From positions 10,666,501 through 10,730,500 of the forward strand of contig OX485808.1 in assembly GCA_950295325.1 (NCBI GenBank): a stretch of 64,000 bases of DNA, read 5' to 3'. The first letter of the stretch is position 1, and every line of letters begins with the position of its first letter. Of the stretch, positions 1-12,900 are shown piece after piece. The DNA comes from Polytrichum commune. Lineage: Eukaryota > Streptophyta > Polytrichopsida > Polytrichales > Polytrichaceae. The translations under genes and the position numbers were made by a program. The notes beneath the pieces were generated by a model that saw only the letters and a list, made by a program, of their open reading frames with translations, had not been told where the DNA came from and ran no database searches.

Positions 1-2506
1 ATAAATTAACATCAAATACGCAATGCATCAACCTAGAGAAATTAGGTTAAGATAAATGAAAACCACAAACCTATAAGGGGGGTAGATTTTGATTGAGTCA
101 CCCCTAGCACGGTTGCTACAAAAACCTAAGCCTCCAAGCTTGTGGTTCTTACTTACATTAGATAATTGTGTAAGGGTGAAGTTACACTAGCGACGAAGAC
201 TTAAAGAAACTCCAAGTCTAAGGATTCTATTGATCATGAGCAAAATCCTAAACACAAGGAGTTTACACTAGACTTTCAGTCCAATGTACACCCAAAAAAA
301 AAAATGAAGTGACGCTTTAAACATGGCATCACTTCCCCGCCAAATCTCAGGCCCCACTCAATAAAATACTCATGCTCATTGGTGTAAGAAACCAATCTTT
401 AAGCTTGATTCTAAAACTAAGGTCCATTAAAGGCAGTGTTTGGGGAGATTTGTAGGCATAGTCCATCAAAATCCTAGTGTGTCCAAGTCCAACCGGTTCC
501 ATGTTGCGATTTGTCGATTTTTCTTTACCAATTTGAAGTATGTTCCACAAATTCCTCTAAAACGGTGGGTGATTTTCCTGAAGCCTTGAAATTCAACCGG
601 TCCATCCGTAACTAGAGGCCGGTTCCCCCTGTTCGTCGATTAGAAAGTGTTTTGGACCCCAAGTTTCTTGGACCCAGACCCTAATGGAACCCCACCCCAC
701 CCCACCCCACCCCACCCAAGGAACACCAAGTTACCAACACAAACGAGCACTGTAAATTCCAGTTGTACTGCATGCCTAGTATACTTTTTAATCTTGCTTG
801 CTAGGTTGCTATCATTGACTGTAGGGGATTCAAGTCAGGTGTTCTGTTTCAGGGTACAGAAACTTAGTGAAGTAAATGAAGCAAGTAAATAATGTGGAAG
901 GGGCTATCAATGTCCGTGCTTGCATTCAAATAACAACTCATATAATAGCAGGCTTTTGCCACCACCACCACCACCCGAGCCCCCGCACAATGTAATGTAC
1001 CACTTTGGTAGATTTACATATTTTTTATTCCTAGTGACACAACATTTATAAGCGGCGACCCTCTTGCACCCGTTCTATTTTGGGGGGAGAGGTTAGCTAG
1101 CTGCACGTCATAAGCCAACATGTGTTGGTGATGAGGGTTGAGGGTTTGCTAGTTTAGTGGGTTTAAAGTTCTAAGTAGTTGTCACCTTGAGCCCATCGGT
1201 TGGTACACTCTACAAGTAGTACCTTCCAAACCGATACCGAGGTCTAGGCTACCTCATAAGTGTTGGTTTAAGCCTTCCCTTTCAGTCCGGTCAAACCCAA
1301 ACTGAGACTAAGCTTGCGTGGAGGGAATGACATTCTAAGCATTGTTTGGAAAAACATAACCCCACCTCACCCATGCCCGCAATACAAGCCTTACAAGCAT
1401 GTTGATCGATGTTATCGACACACGACGCATAATATTTTTGCGTATGTAGAAGTTGTTTTCTCATCCCAATCACACCACCACCATATGAGTCCCGCACAAA
1501 TGACAACACATCTTTTGTCATTAATAAACTCACAAATGTATCACAACAATAGGTTTGCATAGAGATTCATAATTTATTCAATGACACAGGTGAGAAAACT
1601 TGAACATGCATGGGACTTAATACATGGTGGTCAGTACACCAATCCTCCCAATTAAGTAAGTGTGTGTTCCTATTCGGAGTCACACAATGCAATAATGCCT
1701 TACTCAAGAGTTCAACTTTTACTAACAAAAGTTCAATAGGCTGCTCGGACATTACAGAACATAGATGACTCTACTTGCTAAAATGTTGCATTCTCATTAA
1801 ATAATTACAGCACTATGTAACTTCGAATATCAACACACACTAATTGGGATAATCAGTGTAGTATAACCTTATTTATCATTACGCTTATATAAGGTCCCAA
1901 TTAGGTTGTCGCACGAGCTTATAAGGAAATTATATATATATATATATGCATGCATGATGTCATGTTGTGTTATCCTCGTGGGATTGTCATCAATCACTAG
2001 TGGACAATTTTCTGTGTTGTAAATCATGTTTAAGGTTGAAGGTTGCAGGCTGTGGCTCAAAATCATTGTGCCATGGTTGCTGATTAAAGTGGATTATGTA
2101 GGTATGTAGGAAGTCAATGGATTGACTTTGGTCTCCAGATATATAAGTTAACGACTTTGAAGTAGGAGCCACGTTATTATTGGACTTGCCAACATGCGTG
2201 CATTTGAATCTAACTTAACCAGATCCAACGCCATGCTAATTAAGCTGATACACATTTAAAAATGTTTCAATCTATAGTTGTTTACTGCTTACATGCAGCA
2301 TGGGTGCGGATTCTGGTTTATGACACCTACAAAGAAGCGGAAGGGGGGGGGGGGTGTTTAAACTTGCCACCCTAAGTTTGTTGTCAACTCATTCCAATTC
2401 ACTCTCACTAGATTAATTTGGAGTCTTTACTCTAAATCGTGGGTTTATTTGGCTGAAAATAGCACCATACAGGTTCTATAATGATTTTCAACATATTTTA
2501 TCCCAT

Positions 2507-2539
<33 letters not shown>

Positions 2540-5500
2540 TCTCATTCGTCCAACATGAAAGTTTGAAATAATATGGAACTTGGAGATTGCTAATTCTGGT
2601 TGATTTGACACCATAATTCATTTAAAAGACCCCGAAACTAGTGTAATCCAAGCTATCATTTGAGATGAATCAACCACAAACCTATAAGAGGGTCAAGTTT
2701 TCATGGTGGATGGATGACAAGTATGCTCATTTGTGTCCCTCCCAAAACTTTACCCACTGATGCTATAAAGTAAGTGGGTGATCAAAGGACAAGCGCCATG
2801 AAGGCATGTGTTCAATTTATAAAAGAGATTGGACTATGTCTTCAAATCTTATTATCCACTCCACACTCAACAATGAACACAATTGAGAGAACCTACGTAT
2901 CCAATTAAGGAATCAACAAGCATGCACTTTCAATAACCGTATCTAAATCAAAAGAGCTCCAATTTTTAATTCGATTCTTGCTAATGCTTCATCATAGATT
3001 TTGCTAGTGCAACACAAGTTTCACTGTCTGAATCTAATCGCTCGAAGTTGGAGAACATGACAAAGCAAACTGAATCACACCTGCACACCTTCCATGAATC
3101 TACATTATGTAAATGTGAACATTTGAGTTATTATTCGAAGGAAAGCGGGAGGATATTGAGCGAGCTTCTCTCAGTGTTGGCAAGGACTCGATCTACAAGT
3201 ATTAATATCTCCCTACCATTATATGAGTCTGTTAGACACCAGTAGCTAGAGATAGAGAACTAGGCGCCAAAAAGCCCCCCCCCCTTCTACGTGTGTCAGC
3301 AAATATTCAAAGCCAGCAAAGGCCATAACAGAAGTTGAATTATTTCAGTGTTCACTTATTTCTTCTACTTAATTAATTACCTTTCTACCAAAGACACAGT
3401 TATGAAGAGATTGATTAACAATCCTTGTCCTTTTGAGTGTCATGCACCTCCACATAAAACATTACGTACTCTGCACATTCATGATGTTTTGTGCCCCCCC
3501 CCCTTCCCTTTTGCCCGACTATTCCGGAAAATTGTCTGTTGAATATATATATATATATATATATATAGTTACAATGATTTATCCACCACATGCAGTCTCG
3601 GCTCTGAATATGGTGTGGTGCACTCGAGCAATTAATGACCGGGCCGCTAGTTACAGATGAGCTGGTTGATGTTCAAGACTTGAGGAAAATTACCGATCGT
3701 TTTAGAGGAATCCATGGAGTACACTTTGAATTGATAAAGAACATCCGAAAGATTACAACATGTAACTGGTTGGACTTGGAAACACGACTAGGATTTTGAC
3801 TGATTATGCCCAAAAGTCTTCTTGGACATCGCACTAGAGAGTGATTGATGGTTTGCTCGTCGCGGGGGGAGGGGATTGTTCCACTTGCACCATTTAGTGA
3901 AGTCTGCAACCACTTACACTTAATATGCATGCTACTGACTTATGCATGTTGTTAGCATATATTGAGGAGGTTTTGGAAATGTGAACACTCGTGTTTCCAG
4001 TGTTGTTATTTGTACTTGCCATTAAGCCATTCTGTAGGGGAGTGTGTTCAAACATGATGTGGACATGATATGGGCATGATGTGTTCAAACATGTGGTATC
4101 ATAGAGGAGATATTATCAACTCTCAAATGGTCTTATTATCGACTTATCAAATTATCATAGTGGAGATAATTTACAAAGTATGTGAGACAATGAACGGGAA
4201 GAATTTTGAACCAACTCGATCAATATCCTTACTTCTTAATTATCAATCGACTATTCATTAAATTGCTTAGGTTATTTCTTGTGTGTTGTTACTTAAAGTA
4301 GCAATGCTAAAAGAATATGGTTCAGTTAAATTCCTGGAGTTTTAATTTTCAACTGGTAGTTTGGGAAACCTTGAAACCGGTCCATCTGTAACTAATAGCC
4401 GGGGTTCTCTGCGTTTCATTGATGTGGTGAGCTTAGTTCGGTGGTCATCATGTATATTTGCAGGAATGAATTTAGGAAGGGAGGGGGAGGAAAGGCTTGC
4501 TCTTTAATGCTGCTGCGCTTCACATAATGCTCTGAGCAACAAGCTAGCAAAGAAAAGCACCCCTTCCTCCGCACTTGCTCACACCAAAGAGCAGCCAAGG
4601 GGAACCGACTGCTAGTTACAGATTAACTGGTTTTGGATTTGAGAAATAACCAGTTGTGGAGGTCAAGACTTCAGGGGAACTTCCTACCGATCCTTTTAGA
4701 AAAATGGATAGAATATGCCCCAATTTCATAAAGAAAAACCGAAAGATGTCAGTGTGTAACTGGTCGGGCTTGGAAACACTAGGATCTTGACTCATTATGC
4801 TCAATAATCTCCCCGGACATTGCCCCCACAACACTCAGCCACATGAGCAGCAATCTAACCTCATTCCATTCCACCCCACTCCCGGGTGGCAACAACTGGG
4901 GATAGACCGCATGGGTCCTCGGATAATAAGTTTATTTGAGAGCTGATAATGAATCTATAATAATGCATTATGATTTTTTTTATAGAAGACTTCAAAACAA
5001 GAGCTGGATTGAAGATACTATAACGTTTGTATATGTTGTTATAATACTTGAATGTTATCATAAGATCCTAACTATAGTTATTAACCAGGCAACAAAAAAT
5101 CCCAGGATTTGGACTAAGAAACAGTAATATATAAACGTCTTATTATACAACTTCAAACCATGACGTTTTTTGTATGGCAACTTGTCTACTTACATAAAAT
5201 TTTGATACCGTTGGATTCACCTTGACTCTCCCTTTATCAACACGTAAAAAGCGCTACACCAATAACCATATCGACACCAGCATCAAGTCATATAAAATTC
5301 CATACTTGTGTAAGTCGTTGCCACCCTTCTCCGGGACCACTTCCAGAGGTAACATCTAAGCTATCTTCGAGCCAAAGGCTAAGGCTTGAGCTTGGGACTA
5401 AGAGTGCTGCAGCAGACAGGGAGGATCCAAGTGTGGGAGTTTGAAAGGTTGCACATGTGAGACTAGTTGGAGGAGGGCCTGGCTGCTAGTGAGGCTGGCC

Positions 5501-5800
5501 TATCTACACTACACTACACTACACTACACTACACTACACTGCACTGCCACTAACCTTATGCTTCTTAAGTTAGAGGCACCCTAGCTAACACATTCTACTA
5601 GCTAAGCTAACACATTCCACTAGCTTAGCTACCTGTGTAAAAGTTAATAGGCTGCTGAGATGATATTGCAGGACCAAGTAACTTAGCCTGCTTGCTTGGT
5701 TTAGAGGAGAGGAGAGGAGAGGAGAGGAGCTGAGCTGCCTGGTAGTACACTTGCAGTCGGTAAGGAAGGAAGTAAGTAAGTAAAGAGTGTACTCTCCGGA
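1..5800. other. Repeat-rich intergenic region, no gene seen
   Basis: No convincing coding exon is visible; open frames are short and sit inside repeats. The stretch holds copies of dispersed family B (about 410-640 on the minus strand, 3637-3835 and 4607-4815 on the plus strand, and a short minus-strand end at 4345-4420). It also holds a family related to 59240-59400 and 61920-62360 (about 2595-3030, containing a phrase also found near 58-85). Simple repeats are CCCCA near 690-716, GA at 2509-2538, TA near 1931-1948 and 3545-3567, poly-G at 2343-2354, ACACT at 5504-5542 and GGAGA at 5702-5730. Confidence 0.6.
5504..5542. repeat. ACACT pentanucleotide microsatellite
   Basis: About seven uninterrupted ACACT units are read directly. 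It lies about 300 bp before the repeated leader of the receptor kinase gene. Confidence 0.9.
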
Positions 5801-5835
5801 GTGGGGGGCTCAGTTAGCTAGATCAGGATCTGAAG

Positions 5836-6800
5836 CACAAGTTTGGGGGCAGTTACAGCATTAACCTCCAAGCTTGAAAAAGGTTGCAAATTTTTTGGAG
5901 GATGAATCGGTGAGGTTCACATCTACTTGTACATAGACAGACAGGCAGCGAGATAGAGAGACAGATAGAAGATAGTCTGGAGCTAGTGTGTGTGCAAAGG
6001 AGTGATCTTGAGGTGGTTGAGAAGTTCTGGTCGTTTTTCTGTTTTCTTTTAATTTCCCCTATTTTTGGGAGGTTCAGTGGGCTGCTGCAAGGAAATTGAT
6101 TCTTTTCTTTTGGGGAAGATTGTGGGCGGGTGGATTTTGAGGTTCTTTTCAGAGCTGCAGTTTTTTTTGGGTTGCTTTCAGGGCTTAGATCACAAGTTTG
6201 GGGCAATATAAAGGAGGGTAGGAAGCTTGAAGCTCGAACGAGCTTGCAATTGTGGGGGAGGGAATCAGTGAGGTCCAGTGCAGGAGGGTCAAATCTTGTA
6301 AACAAATAGAGAGACAGACAGCGGACAGATAGATTGTAGGTTGTGTGTATCTGCAAAGGAGTGATCTTAAGGCGCTAGAAAAGTTCTTGGTTTCTTTTGG
6401 AGAGGTTGGGTTGCTGCAAGCAAATTGGTATCACTCTTTTCGGGAAGATTGCAGTGGGAGAGTGGATTTGGAGGTTCATTTCAGAGCTGCAGATTTTCTT
6501 TCAAAGCTCAGATTACTAGTTTGAGGCAATATAAATGGGGGTAGGATGCTCGAAGCTCGAATGAGCTTGCAATTGTGGTGCAGGAGGGTTCAACTCTTGT
6601 ACACAGACAGACAGCTCGTGGCTAGTGCGTACAACGGAGTGATCTGAAGGCGGTAGACTAAGTTCTGGTTCTGGGGAGGTTGGGCTGCTGTAAGGAAACT
6701 AATACTGCTCTTTGGGAAGAAGATTGCGAGAGTGTAGTTTCTGAGGTTGCATTCGCAGCTAGCTGCAGCATTTGGAGCAACTGACCATCTTTCCAATGCG
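5836..6800 (+). repeat. Three-copy tandem repeat upstream of the receptor kinase
   Basis: Three imperfect copies follow one another. The anchor phrase CACAAGTTTGGGG occurs at 5836 and 6191 and in altered form at 6514, giving offsets of 355 and 323 bp. Each copy continues with a CTTGAAGCTCGAA-like phrase, an ACAGACAG-type stretch, a GGAGTGATCT phrase and GAAGTTCTGG or similar. Copies 2 and 3 both contain a TATA-like CAATATAAA (TATAAA at 6207-6212 and 6530-6535); copy 1 lacks it. It may be promoter or 5' leader DNA. A 167-codon antisense frame here is an artefact of the repeat. Confidence 0.8.
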
Positions 6801-7751
6801 CGGACTTAGAGAGTCAAGGGAAATAAGGGGAGTACCTAGTAGAAGTACTGCGGCCAAACCCGAAACTGGAGCGCACAGAATGCAAGTCTTGCATTGAAAA
6901 TTATCTGTGGCATTGCACTTTAAAGCTATTAACTGTATGAGTGCTTTGATGAAACATAATATTACCTTGTGTCTACAAGACTAGGAACGTATAAGGGAGG
7001 AAAGTGGTGTAGGCAACCTTTCAAGGAGACAGATCTGGGTTGATTCCTCCATTCGGTTCGTTTTGGTTGGCAGTGCTTCTTGCGCAGTCCGAGTGGTACC
7101 TAAGGGTCCCCAACAGAGAAGGTGGAAGTCTCTGATCTAGTATTGTAAGCAGCTATATATCCTTGGACCTAGTAGAAACCTGGTGCAAAATTCCATAGTC
7201 TTCTGGATTGCTCATCTTCAAGTATACATACCACGAGAATTTCATTATATCACACTGCAAGTGACACAGCCTGGCCTTCTTGGACACGCACAAACATTAT
7301 TGATCACTCTTCTGCAGGCGTGCAAGGAATCTCAAACGCTACCGAGAAATCAAATTGAGGATTATACCATATCGCTGTGGCAAAGATTTTCTCATTCCCA
7401 GGCTTGGACCGAATTGATGAGTTAGTTTGTAGAATTCCAGCCGGGAATTATCTCATTGTGGCAGGACTGTGCAACTTTTGGACCCGCTGCTGGAGGGTTA
7501 GCCTTTTGTCAATACATTTGAGAGAAGCCGGTTTTGTGATCAACCTGGGCAGCTAAACCCCAACGCTAAACCCAACGCGAGGAGTTACCTTTCTGAGGGG
7601 AATTGAACACCTGTCAAGGGTCATGGGTTTTGGATTACCATGGATAGTTGGCCTCCTGCAGTAAGATCATTTAAAACTCGAGTTGTTCCTCAGGATTAAT
7701 AATTTCTGAGCTTCGAAAGTGCCGAGGTTAAGATCACTGCTGAGACTTAAG

Positions 7752-9959
7752 ATGGTGGAAGGGATGATTATGAAGGAGAGGAGGAGTTTTGGCCAATTGT
7801 TGATTCTTGTTCTCCTTACCCAAGTTTTCTCCCTCTTGCAACTTAGCGCTGGTTCGAATGAGGAAGCCCTTGCACTTGTGGCTCTCAAGGCTACCATCAC
7901 TGACCCACAGAACCACCTGGGAGACTGGAAGGTGGTGGTGAATGCCTCCACTAACGATCCATGTCTGTGGACTGGGGTCACATGTGGAAACTCGTCTTCT
8001 TCTTCCTCCTCCTTAAGCATGGTGGTTAGCTTAAACTTGTCCAGTATGAACCTCACCGGCACTTTGTCACCCGAATTGGGCCGCCTCAAAAACCTGGTGA
8101 CCATCTCTTTGGATTGCAACAACTTCACTGGCCCTGTGCCTGCTGAAATCACCACACTTTCGCAGCTCCAGTATGTTAATATCTCCAACAATAACTTCAG
8201 TGACGGCCTCCCTGCCAACTTCTCCCAGCTACAACTTCTACAGGTGCGTGTGTCTGTGCAGGTTTTATTTTTGTATTTATAATCTATTTTCATTTGTTTG
8301 TTTTGTTCTAGTGGGAATCTGCTCTCATCATCTTCAGATCCATCCACTTTTGGGGAACTGGATGTTTAATATATTCTGGCTCTCATGCCATGGCCAAGAT
8401 GAAACCTCATGTGGAGTTCATATTAAAACCATTTGCAGGTTCTGGATTGCTTCAACAACAATCTGTCAGGGTCACTGCCGGCTGACCTGTGGAGGATTCC
8501 CACCCTCCAGCACCTGAGCTTGGGAGGAAACTACTTTGATGGGAGCATACCTCCGGAGTATGGCAGCTTCCCGAGCTTGAAATATTTGGGTGTCAATGGC
8601 AACTCACTCACTGGACCGATCCCTTCTGAGCTTGGAAACCTCACAGGTAATTATTCTTATTAATGCTCTATCGACCTCATCTGTAAGTTAGTAGAACGCT
8701 TTACTCGACCATGGAGGTTAATTTCTCAGGTGGTGAATTTGTCATGTATCATGATGCAATTAATTACCAAACTTTTTGAGCTGAATTATTGTGGTTGTTG
8801 CATATGATCGAGCTCTTTGTAGCCCATGGTTCCTTCTTCAAGATGCCGATGTTTTTATGACACAACCACAAGCTTCAATCTCATTAGGAGACCCAAGTGG
8901 TCAGTTGAGGAGAAAAGGAGAAAAAGAATGATTATTCACTTTGACTTTTTATTATAATCAACTTTTGCATCTCAACTCAGATTCTGAAACTTGAAATGTC
9001 AATCTTTGTGATTCATCACATGGAATGCTAACAAGATGACATGATTTTATATCCGATCCAATGGCCAAAACTGGCTGTGTAGTTGGAAGCATCTACACTA
9101 GGGCCACATATCTTAATAGTTTCAAAACTTTCAGACCCTTCTAGGTATCTTCTTGAATGTTCAAGCCAAGGTGGGGTAGGCTACTAGTTGTGTAATTAAG
9201 TTTCAATGTATTCACCTCAGATGCTCTTTTCAATGTTTCTGTGCAGAGACATTTTAACTTTTGCATCTCAACTGACCGATTTCTAAAACTTGAAATGACA
9301 ATCTTCGTGATTCATTGCGATTTCACAAGATGACACAAACCCTGATTGGTTCCCATGGCCAAATATTGACTTCTGGAGTTGGAAGTGTCCACAATATGGC
9401 CACATACCTTAATTTTTTCATAAACGCAAGATTGTTAATCACTCATATCTTCTTCTTGTATGATAATATTCAACTTCGGGGTGTACTACTACAAGAACTT
9501 TGTGTAATTGAGTTTCCTTAAAAAATTCCATGTGTGCTGTGCAGATCTTCAGGAGCTGTACATGGGCTATTACAACAACTTCAGTTCCAGTATCCCTGCC
9601 ACATTTGGAAACCTGACAAGCTTGATTAGGCTGGACATGGGTCACTGTGGATTGCTGGGCCCTATCCCTCCGGAGATTGGAAGTTTGGGGAATTTGGACA
9701 CACTGTTCCTTCAGCTGAATGCACTGGAAGGTGCAATCCCATCGCAAGTGGGGAACCTTGTGAGCATGCGCTCATTGGACCTGTCTTACAACAATCTCAG
9801 TGGCACCATTCCCAATGCTCTCATTTACTTGCAGAAGCTGGAGCTCCTGAGCTTGATGAACAACAACTTCGTGGGTGGTATCCCGGATTTCCTAGGCGAG
9901 CTTCCGAATTTACAGGTAGGTTCATCTGTTACTCCTGTCACTCTTTAGGGATAGTTCGG

Positions 9960-9994
<35 letters not shown>

Positions 9995-12900
9995 GTGAGC
10001 ACTAATTTAATTGAAATCTGAATATCTTTTGTCAAAGAAATTTGAAATCTGGAAGCAACTTGAAATGATCTGAGAGCTGTCAAAGAAGCTTGTGACGAGG
10101 CGTCGTTTGATCTGAATGGGATTTTTTCTTTAAAATCTTGCATTGGCAAGGCTCCAAGTCTTGTATTTGTGGGAGAACAAACTAAGTGATGCTTATGATG
10201 ACGTATGAAACTGAAACCTGGAAAGTGTAAAAGAAACCTGCAATCTAATTAGAAGCTAGCTAACTGTGAGTCGGCTCATGTGACCATTTGATCTGAATGG
10301 AACTTTTGATTTTCCTTGCAATATTGGCATCATCACTCCGTGCAGGTGTTGTATTTGTGGAAGAACAAACTGACAGGGACGATTCCAGAGATACTAGGCC
10401 AAAACATGAACCTCACACTCCTGGACCTATCTTCCAACTCTCTCAACGGGACGATTCCAGCCGACCTCTGTGCAGGCCAGAAGCTCCAATGGGTGATTCT
10501 GAAAGATAATCAGCTCACCGGTGCCATTCCACAGGGCTTGGGAAGCTGTCAGAGCCTCACAAAACTCAGGCTAAGCAACAACAATTTGAATGGGTCCATT
10601 CCCTCAGGACTCTTAGGCCTCCCAAACCTAACCATGGTGGAAATTCAACAGAACCAAGTTACCGGTCCTATCCCCTCCGGGATCATCGACTCGCCTCTCC
10701 TGAGTTACCTTGATTTCTCCAGCAATTATCTGACAAGCAGCTTGCCTCAAAGTATTGGCAACCTTCCGAGCATTATGACCTTCTTCATCGCCAACAACCA
10801 CTTCGATGGCCCAATTCCACCTCAAATCTGCGACATGCCTGCCCTCAACAGACTGGACCTTAGTGGGAACAACTTTTCAGGTAATTACAACCTAAACAGA
10901 TATTTTTTGGTGGTTATGATGGAAACATTGATTGCGTTGTGCATATGTATGTGAATATTTGGTTTAGGGTTGAGGGTTTAGGGCAACAAGATTGAGTTTT
11001 CTCTCCCCTCACAGTTACAGTGCAAAGTCCAGATGCAGGAAGACATCTAAATTCAACTCCATTACATCGTCAATATGTCTCGTAGCTCACCTAATGGATA
11101 TAATTTTCTCGTTTCTTAGCGTTTGGGGCCAAGTGATTGGATTAAATATGAATAGGTATGTAGAGAGCTTTGTGTTTCTTTGAACTTTAATAGATAGTTT
11201 TGAGAGTGATATACTTGTGTTGGCCTTACAACAACATTACACACATTTTCCTGATGATTTTTTGTTATGACAACCTTGAGTTGTGCATATCGTGTGAATC
11301 TTTAGTTTAAGTCCAACAGAATTGAAATTTCTCTCCATTCACAGTTAAACTACAAAGTTCAGATGCAGGAAGACCTTTAAATTCAACTCCATTACACCAT
11401 CAACGTCTCATACTTTCTATTAAGTTGGGAGCTTACTAACCTGCTGTCACCTCACCTTATGAACATTTATTTATTTTCTTAATTAATTTGTTTCTTAGCT
11501 TTTGGGGGTCGAGTATTTAGAGGAGCGGAGAGGGATAGGTGTGTCGAGGTTTGTATTTCTTTGAACTTAATCAACAGTTTTGTGAGAGATGAATGTCCTT
11601 GAACTGGCATCATCGCAACAACATTACACAAATCCTCGTGATGATGTTTAACAAAATTGAAACATCGTCATTGTATTATACTTTTTAGGGGTAATTAAGC
11701 TGCTGCCTCAACTTACAAATATAAATTTTTGTTTCTGAGCTTGGGGAGCCAAGTAATAACAGGAGTGGAGAGGAACAGGTGTATCGAGGGTTACAATTCT
11801 TCGAACTCCAGCAACAGTTTTGGGAGAGATCATGTCCTTGCACTGGCACCTTTACAAAAAAAATCGTGGTGATGTTGAATTTGGTTCCTCAAACAACATC
11901 ATGTGCAGATCATGTGAATCTGTAGCAGTTTGAGTCCACCAGAATTGAGAAATTTGATGAGAATTGTTGAATGAACTTACGCAATCTTCTTCTGTTTCTT
12001 CACATTAATTGTGTCTGCTGCTTCAGGTGGAATTCCTGTGGAGATATCCAACTGCAAGAAACTGGGAGCTCTGGACATAAGCCGAAACAGCTTGACAGGA
12101 TCAATCCCCACACAACTGGCATACATCGAGGACCTATACCTATTGAACGTATCTCACAACGAACTCTCTGGCCCAATTCCTGCACAACTGCAATCGGTGC
12201 AGACACTGAACATCATCGACTTCTCATACAACAACTTGTCAGGGGCCATCCCACAGTTCGACTCATACAATGTGTCAGCCTTTGAAGGCAACCCTCTGCT
12301 TTGTGGTGGACTCCTTCGGGCTTGCAACAACAGTCCGGCTCCATCCCCAGGACCTGGATCCCACCGGTCAGGCGGTGATCCTAACCTCTTGGCATGGTTG
12401 GTGGGAGCATTGTTCACAGCAGCCTTGATTGTGCTCTTGGTGGGAGTTTGTTGCTTCTTTCGTAAGTATCGGTGGCACATTTGCAAGTATCTTCGGAGAG
12501 AATCGACAACTCGGCCTTGGAAGCTCACAGCGTTCCAAAGGCTGGACTTCTCAGCTTCTCAGGTGCGCATGCATGTTTAGGTACTCCTCCTCCGTGCTCT
12601 TTAGTTACCTCGGCCATGGCTCGATTGAGTAGAGTTGAGGTTGAGGTTGATGTGAATGATTCATTCATCTTTTAAGGTAGATAGATTGATGCCCTTTGGC
12701 TGTTATCCCATCTTCCATCATTCCTCAACCAGTAGGTCATCGAGGACTTGTTGCATGTGAAATATGGAGACAAGTCGATTTGCTTGGCATTCTTGGAGTT
12801 TGTTTTCAGGGTTGGTAGAAGGATGTTGCCTAGTTTCTCCAGCGGATGCTGATTGGTTTTAAGGAGAATCACTTGATGCCCTTTGGCTGCTATCCAATCT

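Noticed and set aside
5853-6356. 167-codon minus-strand ORF
   Set aside because: It lies inside the tandem-repeated upstream region of the receptor kinase, is Ser/Pro/Lys-rich without domain features, and has no supporting splice structure.
7719-7751. Upstream start of the receptor kinase frame
   Set aside because: The codon is GTG, not ATG; the first ATG at 7752 gives a normal signal peptide.
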